Made by a program: the position numbers and the translations under genes. This document shows, piece by piece, positions 1 to 7,994 of a DNA stretch of 64,000 nt (position 1 is the stretch's first letter; each line of letters starts with the position of its first letter). This DNA is from Viridibacillus arenosi (lineage in GTDB: Bacteria > Bacillota > Bacilli > Bacillales_A > Planococcaceae): positions 496,001 through 560,000 of the forward strand of contig NZ_MSPW01000002.1 of NCBI RefSeq assembly GCF_001955655.1, in the 5' to 3' direction. The notes under the pieces are model-generated. The model did no database searches, was not told the DNA's origin, and was given only the letters and a program-made list of their open reading frames with translations.

Positions 1-62
1 GTAATGCATTATGTGATTCTAATCTTAAAGAGTTAAATATTGAATGTGAAGGAGGTAAATAG
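1..62 (+). pseudogene. Tail of an upstream reading frame, possibly the cut-off 5' part of comGC
   Basis: The frame read from base 3 is open and ends with TAG at 60-62, directly before the ATG of the next gene. The first bases, GT-AAT-GCA, would read (Cys)-Asn-Ala. That is what the interrupted comGC should encode just before the residues that resume at 7818 (Asn-Ala-Asn-Val-Ser-Met-Val), because ComGC proteins carry a Gly-Cys-x-Ala motif there. I infer that the window may open inside the left junction of the insertion and that truncated ComGC gains about 17 foreign residues. Only a few bases support this. The alternative is simply the 3' end of an unknown element gene. Confidence 0.4.
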
Positions 63-1076
63 ATGTCAAAAATATATTCTAATATTTTTTTACTAAATAA
101 TATTAATCGTTTATCTTCTTTGGATGAAGTTTTTAGAAGGCAACATAGCGAGATACTACCTCATGTAAAAAAAGATGAAAATCAGGTTGTTAGGATGTTT
201 GATTCAGAAAAATTTTTCATATACTCGTGGAAAGATATATGTCAAGTGGAAGAAATAGAAGTACCCAAAATTAATGATAATTCTGCAGTAGAAATTATTC
301 ATTATCAGAAGGCAATTGCTAATTTAGAGTACACAAAGAAAAAGAAAAAAGATAGTAACGGAAATTTTCTACCAAAAGCTGAAAGAGTAAATGATTCTGA
401 TGTAGAGGCATTGTTTTTTGAAAAAGAGAATAAAGTATATGTACTTATTATAACTTCAAATGATTACGATATAAGTAGATTTAAAAAACTGATTGGTGAA
501 CACAATATTTCCCGCACAAATCCTGAATATTCTCTTGAACCTGATATATTCAACTGGTTATTTTATGTTTATACAGAACGGGATGGGAAATTAAACGAGG
601 ACACAAAATTAGAAAATATTAGTGGTTTTGTAGGAAATGTAACTGACGACGCCAATGTTTTTACAGGAGCATCTTATCAGACGACAGAACTAATAGCGAC
701 CAAAGCATTTATAAGTAATGGGGGCGAACTAAAAAAGATAACACTTAGAGTTAGAGACACAGATGTAGATATTACTTGTATGATTAATGAAAATTCTACC
801 GTTGTAATAAGTTGTAATGTGTCAGTTAAATTAAGATTAATGGATAATATGGATAAAACGAATTTTCTGTTAATATATTTATATGGATACTTAATCCTTA
901 GGTTGAAAGAATTGTATACGAATGAATCCGATAATTTTATCAGAGAAGATAATCCCAAATTCTCAAAAAAAATTGGAATTGATGTAATTAAATCAATTGT
1001 TAAAAAAAATAATATTTTTTTGAAAGATCTTGAATCATTTTTGTTAGAAGCCTCATGTGAACAAGAGCTTAGTTAA
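63..1076 (+). CDS. Unrecognised 337-aa protein of the comGC-inserted element
   Basis: I do not recognise this family. The protein appears soluble, with no signal peptide or clear transmembrane helix. A charged N-terminal part of about 110 residues includes a lysine-rich stretch near residues 90-105. A segment around 115-145 (VYVLIITSNDYDISRFKKLI) looks like a beta strand plus helix of an alpha/beta fold, and a beta-rich part spans about 195-255. The start is firm: a strong AAGGAGGT Shine-Dalgarno lies in the tail of the preceding frame, whose stop touches this ATG, so translation is probably coupled. A 59-aa membrane protein follows 150 bases downstream and a serine recombinase after that. 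A role in phage defence or element maintenance is only a guess from location. I considered a KwaB-like (DUF4868) identity but could not support it. Confidence 0.75.
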   Translation: MSKIYSNIFLLNNINRLSSLDEVFRRQHSEILPHVKKDENQVVRMFDSEKFFIYSWKDICQVEEIEVPKINDNSAVEIIHYQKAIANLEYTKKKKKDSNGNFLPKAERVNDSDVEALFFEKENKVYVLIITSNDYDISRFKKLIGEHNISRTNPEYSLEPDIFNWLFYVYTERDGKLNEDTKLENISGFVGNVTDDANVFTGASYQTTELIATKAFISNGGELKKITLRVRDTDVDITCMINENSTVVISCNVSVKLRLMDNMDKTNFLLIYLYGYLILRLKELYTNESDNFIREDNPKFSKKIGIDVIKSIVKKNNIFLKDLESFLLEASCEQELS

Positions 1077-1227
1077 TAATTATGGAAATTATAGTTATTT
1101 AATCAAAATGTAATATTTTTCTTATTTAAAAAGGATGTATATTCAGCAAATATTAGAAAATTATATCCACTTTTATCAATTTTTATAGAATTAATAAACA
1201 CGAAAACATTGATATAAGAGGATTTTA

Positions 1228-1407
1228 ATGGATGACGTTTCTTTAAAATTCTCTATTATAATTCTAAAAATCGTTACCTTTTGTATTTTTGTTCTTATAG
1301 TATATAGTGTAGGGATTTTGGTGTTAAATCAACATACAAACATAGATTACTTACAAATGGGGGCAGTATGCATTTTTTTAGTACTTTGTATACTGTTTCT
1401 GTTTTAA
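1228..1407 (+). CDS. 59-aa two-helix membrane protein
   Basis: A short frame starts with ATG behind AGAGGA and ends at TAA 1405-1407. It encodes about 59 residues with two hydrophobic stretches (roughly residues 10-33 and 45-59) separated by a short polar turn, so a small helical-hairpin membrane protein is likely. A rho-independent terminator begins immediately after the stop, which supports a real 3' end. It sits between the unknown 337-aa gene and the recombinase on the same strand. A small membrane partner beside a soluble protein recalls two-part defence or toxin systems, but no homology is recognised, so this is inference only. Confidence 0.5.
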   Translation: MDDVSLKFSIIILKIVTFCIFVLIVYSVGILVLNQHTNIDYLQMGAVCIFLVLCILFLF

Positions 1408-1438
1408 AAACGACATTATTTATAGTGTTGTTTTTTTA
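1408..1438 (+). terminator. Terminator after the small membrane protein gene
   Basis: An AACGACATTAT / ATAGTGTTGTT hairpin (with a G-T pair and a mismatch) is followed by seven T. A near-identical hairpin lies at 7636-7665. Confidence 0.75.
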
Positions 1439-1831
1439 TTTATTAAAAAATACAGAAAGAATGGAGCAGAAGAAAGTAAGTAGTAGACAATTACTAGCAA
1501 AAGAACAAGGAACATATTGTTAAGTTAATGAACAGTTAACTTTATATGAGTGTTGTATATGGGTTAATTTTAGTGTATTGAAATTTGAGTGAAATATTAA
1601 GAAATTGCCAACTTTGAGTAGAGATGAATATATAGCAAGAGGTTCATTATGTGACATTTTTTCAGATCGGGAACCCAAAGACATTGTAAAGACAGTGGCT
1701 TTCTAAATTAGGCATACTTTTTTGATTCTATATATTAGACAGGTTTTAATAAGAACCTAATTTAAGTTGAAGTTACAATAATATATAAAGATATAAAACA
1801 TTTTAAATACAGTTGTTAAAGGAGGTAGAAA
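1439..1831. other. Intergenic stretch upstream of the recombinase
   Basis: No convincing gene is seen. An inverted repeat AAGTTAA-7-TTAACTT lies at about 1522-1542 and could be an operator. A 33-codon open stretch from TTG 1605 to TAA 1706 encodes a plausible-looking peptide without a good ribosome binding site, perhaps a gene remnant. The recombinase ribosome site AAAGGAGGT lies at about 1818-1826. Confidence 0.4.
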
Positions 1832-3595
1832 ATGAAAAAGAAAAAAGGTGTAATCTATGTCAGAATATCTACTGATAAAGATGAACAAAAGTCGTCACTA
1901 GAAATTCAAGAGGAGTCGTTAAAAAATATCTGTGAATCGAAAAATATTGAAATCATAGAAACATACGCAGATAAAGCGAGTGGTACACGAATTAGAAAGC
2001 GCAATGGATTTATAGAAATGCTTTATGATGGAGGAATAGATTTTAAAATAAGGAACGATAGATCCGCAGATGATTTTACAATTAACAAAGATAGAAAGCC
2101 GAGATTTGATTATATTATTTGTAAAGATATATTTCGTTTTGGTCGTAACTCTAATGAAGCTATGCAAGTTATAAAAGAATTAAAAGATAATGGTGTTATT
2201 GTATACTTCATAAATAGTGCTGTGGATACTTCAGCCGATGATTATAAAATGAGACTAGAATTACTATTCACGATTGCTGAAAATGAGTCACATAATACTT
2301 CAAGACGGATTAGATTCAGTAAACGGCATTTAGCTCAAAATGGGAAATATTCACCTGCTCGATTACCTTATGGTTACAAAAGAATTATAGACAAAAATGG
2401 AGAAAAACAAATTGTGATTGATGAAGAGCAAGCGACGATTGTAAAGTTAATTTTTAATAAATATTATGAAATGGGCGGAAATAAGCTAAGTAATCTTCTT
2501 AATAATGAAGGTGTTTTAACACAACAAGGTCATCAGTGGAGTAATGATAAAATTACTAGAATAATCAATAATACTTGTTATTATGGTTCACCTATTGTAC
2601 AAAAATGGACTAAGGCTGATGTAACAGATATGTATTTTCATAAAGCGGATGTATCACATCATATTCAATTGGATAATGTTATTCCTGCGATTATCACAAA
2701 AAATGAATTTGAAGTAATTCAATCTATAAAAAAGAGTCGAACCAATAGCAATTCAAATAAAGGTAAATATAACGGAAAAGACGATATTTTCTATGAGAAA
2801 GTTTTTTGTATACAATGTGGATCACGTTTTGTTCGACATATGGGATATAAAAATAAAACAACATATATGTGTCAAAAGAGAAGAAAGTATAGTGTGAAAT
2901 CATGTGATTGTAAGGGAATAGCTTATAATAATTTGGTGAATTTTGTTAATCAATCTCAAATAAGAATAAATGATTTGAGACATGGCGGACAACTGATGCA
3001 TCTTAACAAAAATATTAAAAAGGCCATATTAGAAAGAAAATTAGTGATAGAAGATATTCAACAGAAAATTATTCAGATAAAAAATAAAATTGAAGCAATT
3101 ACAGATAGCTTTATTGATGCTAATTCGACCATGAGAAAAAGTTTAAATAAAAAAATGGAACAATGCGAATCAGAAATAGTTGGATTGTCAAATCAAATAG
3201 AGCAATTAAATATAACTGATATCGAACAAATCAAACAAAATGTACAACAAAAAGAAATAGTTATTAATAAACTTCGCAAGAAAAAGGAATATTCATTTGA
3301 TGAAAAAATTAAATTGTTAAAAAAAATAGAAGTAGGTGCTGATTTTATTGAGGTTATTTTCATTAGCCCAGATTATGATGATGAAATAGAGAGATTTAAT
3401 CAATTATTTCGTGGTACTGAATTAGAAATAAAACTATGTGAACCAATATTCTTAGGGGAAACAATTATCAGAAACAAACAGTTAATAGAGGAACAACGAG
3501 AATCAATTTTAAATTATGAGGAAGCGCCATTTGAAGAAATATTATTTAGAAAAGAAGTTGCTAAACATGAAGAACGAATTAAAGAAAAAAGTTAA
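1832..3595 (+). CDS. Large serine recombinase (integrase)
   Basis: A site-specific recombinase of the large serine family, which joins attP and attB through a 5'-phosphoserine intermediate. The N-terminal resolvase domain (about 1-165) has YVRIST with probable nucleophile Ser13, then a region ending FRFGRN (about 101-106). The recombinase domain follows, with PYGYKR near 188. A zinc ribbon with paired cysteines (CIQCG near 330 and a second pair about 35 residues on) and a long lysine/glutamate-rich coiled coil (about 400-495) come next. At 587 residues it has normal length for the family. The start has an excellent AAAGGAGGT site. It is the last gene before an att-like site at about 3726, the usual place for an integrase. 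It is the only recombinase in the 7.8-kb insertion, so it probably placed the element in comGC and may also act on the neighbouring ATPase-HNH cassette. Confidence 0.95.
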   Translation: MKKKKGVIYVRISTDKDEQKSSLEIQEESLKNICESKNIEIIETYADKASGTRIRKRNGFIEMLYDGGIDFKIRNDRSADDFTINKDRKPRFDYIICKDIFRFGRNSNEAMQVIKELKDNGVIVYFINSAVDTSADDYKMRLELLFTIAENESHNTSRRIRFSKRHLAQNGKYSPARLPYGYKRIIDKNGEKQIVIDEEQATIVKLIFNKYYEMGGNKLSNLLNNEGVLTQQGHQWSNDKITRIINNTCYYGSPIVQKWTKADVTDMYFHKADVSHHIQLDNVIPAIITKNEFEVIQSIKKSRTNSNSNKGKYNGKDDIFYEKVFCIQCGSRFVRHMGYKNKTTYMCQKRRKYSVKSCDCKGIAYNNLVNFVNQSQIRINDLRHGGQLMHLNKNIKKAILERKLVIEDIQQKIIQIKNKIEAITDSFIDANSTMRKSLNKKMEQCESEIVGLSNQIEQLNITDIEQIKQNVQQKEIVINKLRKKKEYSFDEKIKLLKKIEVGADFIEVIFISPDYDDEIERFNQLFRGTELEIKLCEPIFLGETIIRNKQLIEEQRESILNYEEAPFEEILFRKEVAKHEERIKEKS

Positions 3596-3676
3596 TAGTT
3601 GAAAGAATAAAGTACATTTGTACAATATTTACAACAGTATTACGAAGAATATAAAGAATATAAAGAATGTTTTATT

Positions 3677-3708
3677 AAAAGCGGTACTGAATTTTACCGC
3701 TTTTTTAT
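3677..3708 (+). terminator. Terminator after the recombinase
   Basis: A perfect 10-bp stem AAAAGCGGTA / TACCGCTTTT with an 8-base loop runs into a T-run. Confidence 0.85.
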
Positions 3709-3724
3709 TATGCATTTTTAACTT

Positions 3725-3755
3725 TTAATTCAATGCATAAATCAGTATCTAATTG
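3725..3755 (+). other. Putative internal attachment site between two cassettes
   Basis: The sequence TTAATTCAATGCA-TAAA-TCAGTAT occurs here. The same 12-base block TAATTCAATGCA and 7-base block TCAGTAT, at the same spacing, occur at 7812-7836 where comGC resumes. The site lies about 130 bases after the recombinase stop and before the ATPase-HNH genes. I read it as the joint between two elements integrated in tandem by the same recombinase. The crossover point is inferred to lie in or next to CAATGCA. Confidence 0.6.
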
Positions 3756-3804
3756 CTAATAAGGTGTTGGGGAAAACGAGGGAATAGATACATTGTACTA
3801 TTTC

Positions 3805-3813
3805 TGATATAAT
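3805..3813 (+). promoter_or_regulatory. Possible extended -10 promoter for the ATPase-HNH pair
   Basis: TG-A-TATAAT is an extended -10 element about 150 bases upstream of the ATPase start. No good -35 is visible, so this is a weak call. Confidence 0.35.
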
Positions 3814-3963
3814 ATACAGACTTTTAGAATGAGATGTATGGCTTCATCAAATTTGAACAGATAGAAATAAATTGTTGAAAAGAGAGATTCAATTTAAAAG
3901 TTAATTTATATATATTTTATATTCATTAAAATCTGCATAGTATTTATAAGGTGGCGTATAGAA

Positions 3964-6444
3964 ATGAAAATTGAATACATAGCTTTCAACAGAGTTAGTC
4001 ATGAAGAAATGGACAATAGTGTTAATAAAGTAAAAAAATTCATTAAGATTAATTTAAGCCATAAATATAAATATGAATTTGAGTTTGAAAATAAGATAAT
4101 AAATCAAATTGAAAAAACATTTAATACAGAAGGATTCTTTGGAGAAAATATATGTAGTTTATTAGGGGTTATAGGTGAAAATGGAAGTGGAAAAACTAGA
4201 TTAATTCATGATTTGATTTCATTGTTAGAAAATCCAAATAATGATTTTTTTAATTATATTATAGTTTTTAATAAAAATGATCAACTATATTATCTTTCTA
4301 ATATTGAATACATAAAATATAATTTCAAAATCTCAAAATATAGTAAAAAGAAGGTGGATTTACAGTTATTAAAAGCTCTATATTCTAAAGTAGTAGATGC
4401 AAACAATAGCCACATAGGAGGCAAGCATACTTTAGATTTAACAAGTAATAGTGAAGTATTTACTGAAGGATTAACTCAAACTGATTTTCAACATAAAAAT
4501 GCTTTTAATCAGATAAAACTAGTATCAGAATATAATGATCTATTAAATATTAATAATCAAGGGTATGTAAAAATTCCAGATGCTATTAATATATTCTCAA
4601 ATTTAAAAGTCTTAGAAAATAATGATTATACAAAGTTAGTGGAGTCATCCTTACTGATAGATTCATTATTAACATCTTTACTAATAGATAAGAAATTTAA
4701 ATATAATAGTTTTGAGGATTTTAAAGATACAAAAATAATAAAAAATAAAGAAATAATAAAAGAAGATGAAAAAACAAAAAAAGATAGAGTTGTTGAAGAA
4801 TATGAAGAATTTATCAGAATTCCATTTAAAGTGTTAGGTGAATCTTTTTCAAGAACTAAAGTCAAAGAATTTGAAATAAGATACAAAAAAAGTTCTTTAA
4901 AAAGTAATTTTAAGCGATTACAGATATTGAAGGATATTTTTGATAGCATATGTGAAAAAATGTTAATGAATATTTTATCGTATTTTCCAAAGAAATATAA
5001 AATGGATTCACGTGGATTTAATCCATATACTCTTTATGAAGAGGAAAACCTATTAATAGATATAAACAAATTCGGTGAACAGATAAAAGAGGCATTTGAA
5101 GATATGGAATACTTATCATCAAAATTTTATTTTGAAAATGAAGCAAATGTTCAAGATTTTGAATTCGGAGATGAGGAAGAGCAAAGGGAATTAATAGAGA
5201 GTATTAAACCTAACCTAAAATCAATTTTTAAAGAATATTATATAAATCAATTAGAGTTTAAACTCGATAAAGATAATTATCCAATAGTTACTTTTAAATG
5301 GGAAGAGAATTTAAAGCAATTTTTTAAGCATATTGAATATTTATTTATAAATATATTAAAGAGAAACTTGTATATACTACCTTATGAAACAGAAATATAT
5401 GAAGAGAATCTATATTTAGATTTTGAAGATAGACTTAAAGAAGAGTTTCCCATTGGTTTTGACGAAATTGAAGAGGTTAATGAAGAGAAAATAAAAAAAT
5501 ATCAAATTAGGAACTTAATTAAAAGATTTAAGAGAGTTTTAAAGGACTATATTAAACAACAATTTTTATTTATAGATATTCAAATGACGACTATTGTTAA
5601 TTTACTACAAAAATCAAGAGTTTCAAATATAAACTCTTTTGTTAATGTAGAAATTTCAGTTTACTCTAAAGAATTGAAAGAATATTTAGGGTTATTCGGT
5701 AATTCTTTTGACAAATCTTTACTGCTATTTTCATGGAGGAATATGAGTAGTGGGGAGATAGCTATATTAAATATGTTGAGTAAAATAAAGGAAATAAAGG
5801 ATTATATTTTAAGTAGTGAGTTAAAAGTAGAAAAATCTAATAATTATACAAGGGACATAGGGTATAGGAATTTAATGTTGTTTGTTGATGAAGGCGATTT
5901 ATATTTACATCCTCAATGGCAAAAGAAGTTTTTGAAAATTTTCCTTAAGGCTACAGAAAGAATATTAGGCGATATAAATATACATATCATTTTAACTACC
6001 CATTCACCTTTTATTATTTCCGATATTCCCAAGGAAAATGTTTTACTATTAAATCATTCGGCTGAAAATAAAGATTATTTTTCAGAAGGAACTTTTGGAG
6101 CAAACATTAACGAACTTTTAGCTAATCAATTTTTCATACAAGATGGATTGGTTGGAGAATTTGCTAAGGCGAAAATTAATGATGTAGTTAATATATTATT
6201 AGAAGCCAGGGATGATGAATCATTAGAAAATATATATTTAAATAAGAAATACTACCAGGACTTTATAGATATTATTGCAGAACCGTTAATAAAGCAAAAT
6301 GTTATGGAGATTTTTAATTCTAAAATTATGGAGTACGAACTAAAACTTGATCCTTTAATTATACAAATCAAAAAAAAGGAAGACGAGTTAAATAAATTGA
6401 TGTCTATGTGGGAGTTGAAAAAAAATGAAAAGACTAATAATTAA
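3964..6444 (+). CDS. AAA/ABC-type ATPase of a Septu-like defence pair (PtuA-like)
   Basis: A large P-loop ATPase of the SMC/ABC-like AAA class that pairs with HNH nucleases in Septu-type phage defence. Walker A is GENGSGKT at residues 71-78. A signature-like WRNMSSGE lies near 591-598, Walker B FVDEGDLYLHP near 639-649, and an H-loop TTHSPFIISD near 677-686. Between Walker A and the signature lies an unusually long insert of about 500 residues, rich in Lys, Glu, Asn and aromatics, that I cannot assign. At 826 residues it is much longer than typical PtuA proteins. The start has AAGGTGG just upstream. The HNH gene overlaps its 3' end by 20 bases, so the two are translationally linked. In characterised relatives the ATPase senses infection and controls the nuclease, but for this pair that is inference. 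Composition is very A+T rich compared with the backbone genes. Confidence 0.85.
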   Translation: MKIEYIAFNRVSHEEMDNSVNKVKKFIKINLSHKYKYEFEFENKIINQIEKTFNTEGFFGENICSLLGVIGENGSGKTRLIHDLISLLENPNNDFFNYIIVFNKNDQLYYLSNIEYIKYNFKISKYSKKKVDLQLLKALYSKVVDANNSHIGGKHTLDLTSNSEVFTEGLTQTDFQHKNAFNQIKLVSEYNDLLNINNQGYVKIPDAINIFSNLKVLENNDYTKLVESSLLIDSLLTSLLIDKKFKYNSFEDFKDTKIIKNKEIIKEDEKTKKDRVVEEYEEFIRIPFKVLGESFSRTKVKEFEIRYKKSSLKSNFKRLQILKDIFDSICEKMLMNILSYFPKKYKMDSRGFNPYTLYEEENLLIDINKFGEQIKEAFEDMEYLSSKFYFENEANVQDFEFGDEEEQRELIESIKPNLKSIFKEYYINQLEFKLDKDNYPIVTFKWEENLKQFFKHIEYLFINILKRNLYILPYETEIYEENLYLDFEDRLKEEFPIGFDEIEEVNEEKIKKYQIRNLIKRFKRVLKDYIKQQFLFIDIQMTTIVNLLQKSRVSNINSFVNVEISVYSKELKEYLGLFGNSFDKSLLLFSWRNMSSGEIAILNMLSKIKEIKDYILSSELKVEKSNNYTRDIGYRNLMLFVDEGDLYLHPQWQKKFLKIFLKATERILGDINIHIILTTHSPFIISDIPKENVLLLNHSAENKDYFSEGTFGANINELLANQFFIQDGLVGEFAKAKINDVVNILLEARDDESLENIYLNKKYYQDFIDIIAEPLIKQNVMEIFNSKIMEYELKLDPLIIQIKKKEDELNKLMSMWELKKNEKTNN

Positions 6445-7489
6445 TGCTGATTTAAGTTTTAGACATATTCAATTCTTAAAAAAAACATATGTGAAAAGAC
6501 CTAAACAGAAGTACTATAAATCGTTATATTCTAGGTTGTATCATTATCAAGTTAACCATAATAAGTTTTTAGTAGGTATTAATAAAAAATCCATAGATAA
6601 AATGGTTGATTATTTATTGGAATATTACGATAAAATAATTTTATCGAAACCATCAAAACTAATTGAGATTGAAAATGGATTTGAAAATTTAGTTTTTTCT
6701 GAAGGTATCACTTCTGCAATTCAATTAAAAAGCATAAATGAATTTTTAACTTATATATTTGATTATGAAGTGTTTTCTAAAACTGAAAATAAGTTTTGGA
6801 ACCCACTAGAATTTACAAAAAGTTTAAATATATCAGTGTGTCCATTTTGTAATGCCCAGTATACATTCACCCAAGGAGTTATTGAAAAATCTAATAATAT
6901 AAAATTTAAAATTAGACCAGATTTAGATCACTTCTTTGTGCAAAAAAAACACCCTATGTTAGCCTTATCAATTTATAATTTAGTACCATCATGTAGCATA
7001 TGCAATTCAAAACTTAAAGGAGAAAAGGATGGTTCTCTTGATAAAACTATTCATCCATATCTAGAAAGTATAGACGAGATTACATATTTTAAAAGAATTA
7101 TATCAACGAAAAATAGAGATGGTGACCCGTATGCCCAAATCCTTGGTTTTGATAATGGATATAAATTAGAGCTTAAAGAAAAGGATGTTAAGCATAGAGA
7201 TAAAGTATGCGGATTTGAATCTGTATATAGATTAGGAATGAGATACGAACCATATAAGGAAATAATAAGTCGAAGTATTAAAAAGTCAATGTTATATACA
7301 GATACATATATTGTTTCACTAGATAACGCTTATGGTTTTTTTAATAAGAAAAAAATAACTAAAGAATTTTATAATGATGATATAAATAATGATCTCTTAT
7401 CCAAAGTTAAAAATGATATATTCAAATATGAAATTTTCCCTCTTCTTAATAGTGAATTTAAAAAGAAAGAGGAAGAGAAAAAGAACTAA
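6425..7489 (+). CDS. HNH endonuclease partner (PtuB-like)
   Basis: A 354-residue protein with an HNH nuclease core. The first zinc pair is CPFCN near residue 139, the catalytic-type DHFF follows near 168, and the second pair CSICNS lies near 190. This arrangement is that of PtuB/TIGR02646-like HNH proteins. The N-terminal 130 residues are basic and the C-terminal 150 residues are unassigned. The ATG lies inside the last codons of the ATPase gene, with GGGAG about 10 bases upstream, so the two proteins are made from one transcript. In Septu systems this subunit cuts nucleic acid to stop phage, and I infer the same role here. No methylase or reverse transcriptase lies beside it, so it is neither a restriction-modification pair nor a complete retron. 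Confidence 0.85.
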   Translation: MKRLIINADLSFRHIQFLKKTYVKRPKQKYYKSLYSRLYHYQVNHNKFLVGINKKSIDKMVDYLLEYYDKIILSKPSKLIEIENGFENLVFSEGITSAIQLKSINEFLTYIFDYEVFSKTENKFWNPLEFTKSLNISVCPFCNAQYTFTQGVIEKSNNIKFKIRPDLDHFFVQKKHPMLALSIYNLVPSCSICNSKLKGEKDGSLDKTIHPYLESIDEITYFKRIISTKNRDGDPYAQILGFDNGYKLELKEKDVKHRDKVCGFESVYRLGMRYEPYKEIISRSIKKSMLYTDTYIVSLDNAYGFFNKKKITKEFYNDDINNDLLSKVKNDIFKYEIFPLLNSEFKKKEEEKKN

Positions 7490-7635
7490 TTATTTTACTA
7501 GTAATTGTATGTAGTTTATTAGCGTTTTTTAATAACCCCTTATTCTTTGAATTTGAATGAAACTTTTTTTGTCTAAAAAAATGAAGAGAAATAATATGAA
7601 ATTTTTCATCATGTTTTTACCACTTCTAATTTTAA

Positions 7636-7665
7636 AACAACATTATGTATAGTGTTGTTTTTTTA
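7636..7665 (+). terminator. Terminator after the ATPase-HNH pair
   Basis: The hairpin AACAACATTAT-GT-ATAGTGTTGTT is followed by a T-run. It is almost the same sequence as the terminator at 1408-1438. The rest of 7490-7811 holds no gene I can support. Confidence 0.8.
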
Positions 7666-7811
7666 TTTTATTAACAATAAGATAGACAATTTGAAGGAAG
7701 AATGAACAGCAAGAAACGTATATAAGTTTGAGATTTTAAATTTAATGAAGTTAGAAAAAAAGAATAGATAAATAGGGTGGTTTTTATATTTTTTTGTTTT
7801 CTATTAAGTTG

Positions 7812-7836
7812 TAATTCAATGCAAATGTCAGTATGG
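7812..7836 (+). other. Putative right attachment site (element/comGC junction)
   Basis: TAATTCAATGCA-4-TCAGTAT matches the internal site at 3725-3755. From AATGCA onward the reading frame is that of comGC, so the boundary between element and chromosome lies at or near 7818. The in-frame TAA just left of the site belongs to the element. Confidence 0.65.
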
Positions 7837-7994
7837 TACAAGGACAAGTTGAAGCTTATCGTATTGACGAAAAAAAGTATCCAACAACAATTGAAATGTT
7901 GGAGGACGCAAAGTATTTAAAGCAAGATACAAATGCGTGTACCGGAAAAAAGATTCAAATCTCGGATGGAGAAGTTTCTACAATAGATGAATAA
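7818..7994 (+). pseudogene. comGC: 3' part of comGC, cut off by the insertion
   Basis: This frame encodes the C-terminal 58 residues of the major competence pseudopilin: N-A-N-V-S, then MVQGQVEAYRIDEKKYPT, a conserved cysteine and the terminal acidic residues. It corresponds to the ComGC region after the Gly-Cys motif in B. subtilis. The N-terminal pilin signal and hydrophobic helix are missing, and an in-frame TAA of the element stands 12 bases before the first comGC codon. The stop overlaps the start of comGD by 8 bases, which is normal for this operon. ComGC builds the transformation pseudopilus, so the strain should be non-transformable by this route unless the insertion excises precisely. 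Confidence 0.85.

Noticed and set aside
63-1076. Kiwa KwaB (DUF4868) identity for the 337-aa protein
   Set aside because: The location and a small membrane neighbour suggested it, but the sequence pattern does not fit what I know of DUF4868, and the membrane gene is too short and on the wrong side for KwaA.
3964-7489. Retron-type or restriction-modification system
   Set aside because: No reverse transcriptase, structured ncRNA pattern or methyltransferase is present beside the ATPase-HNH pair.
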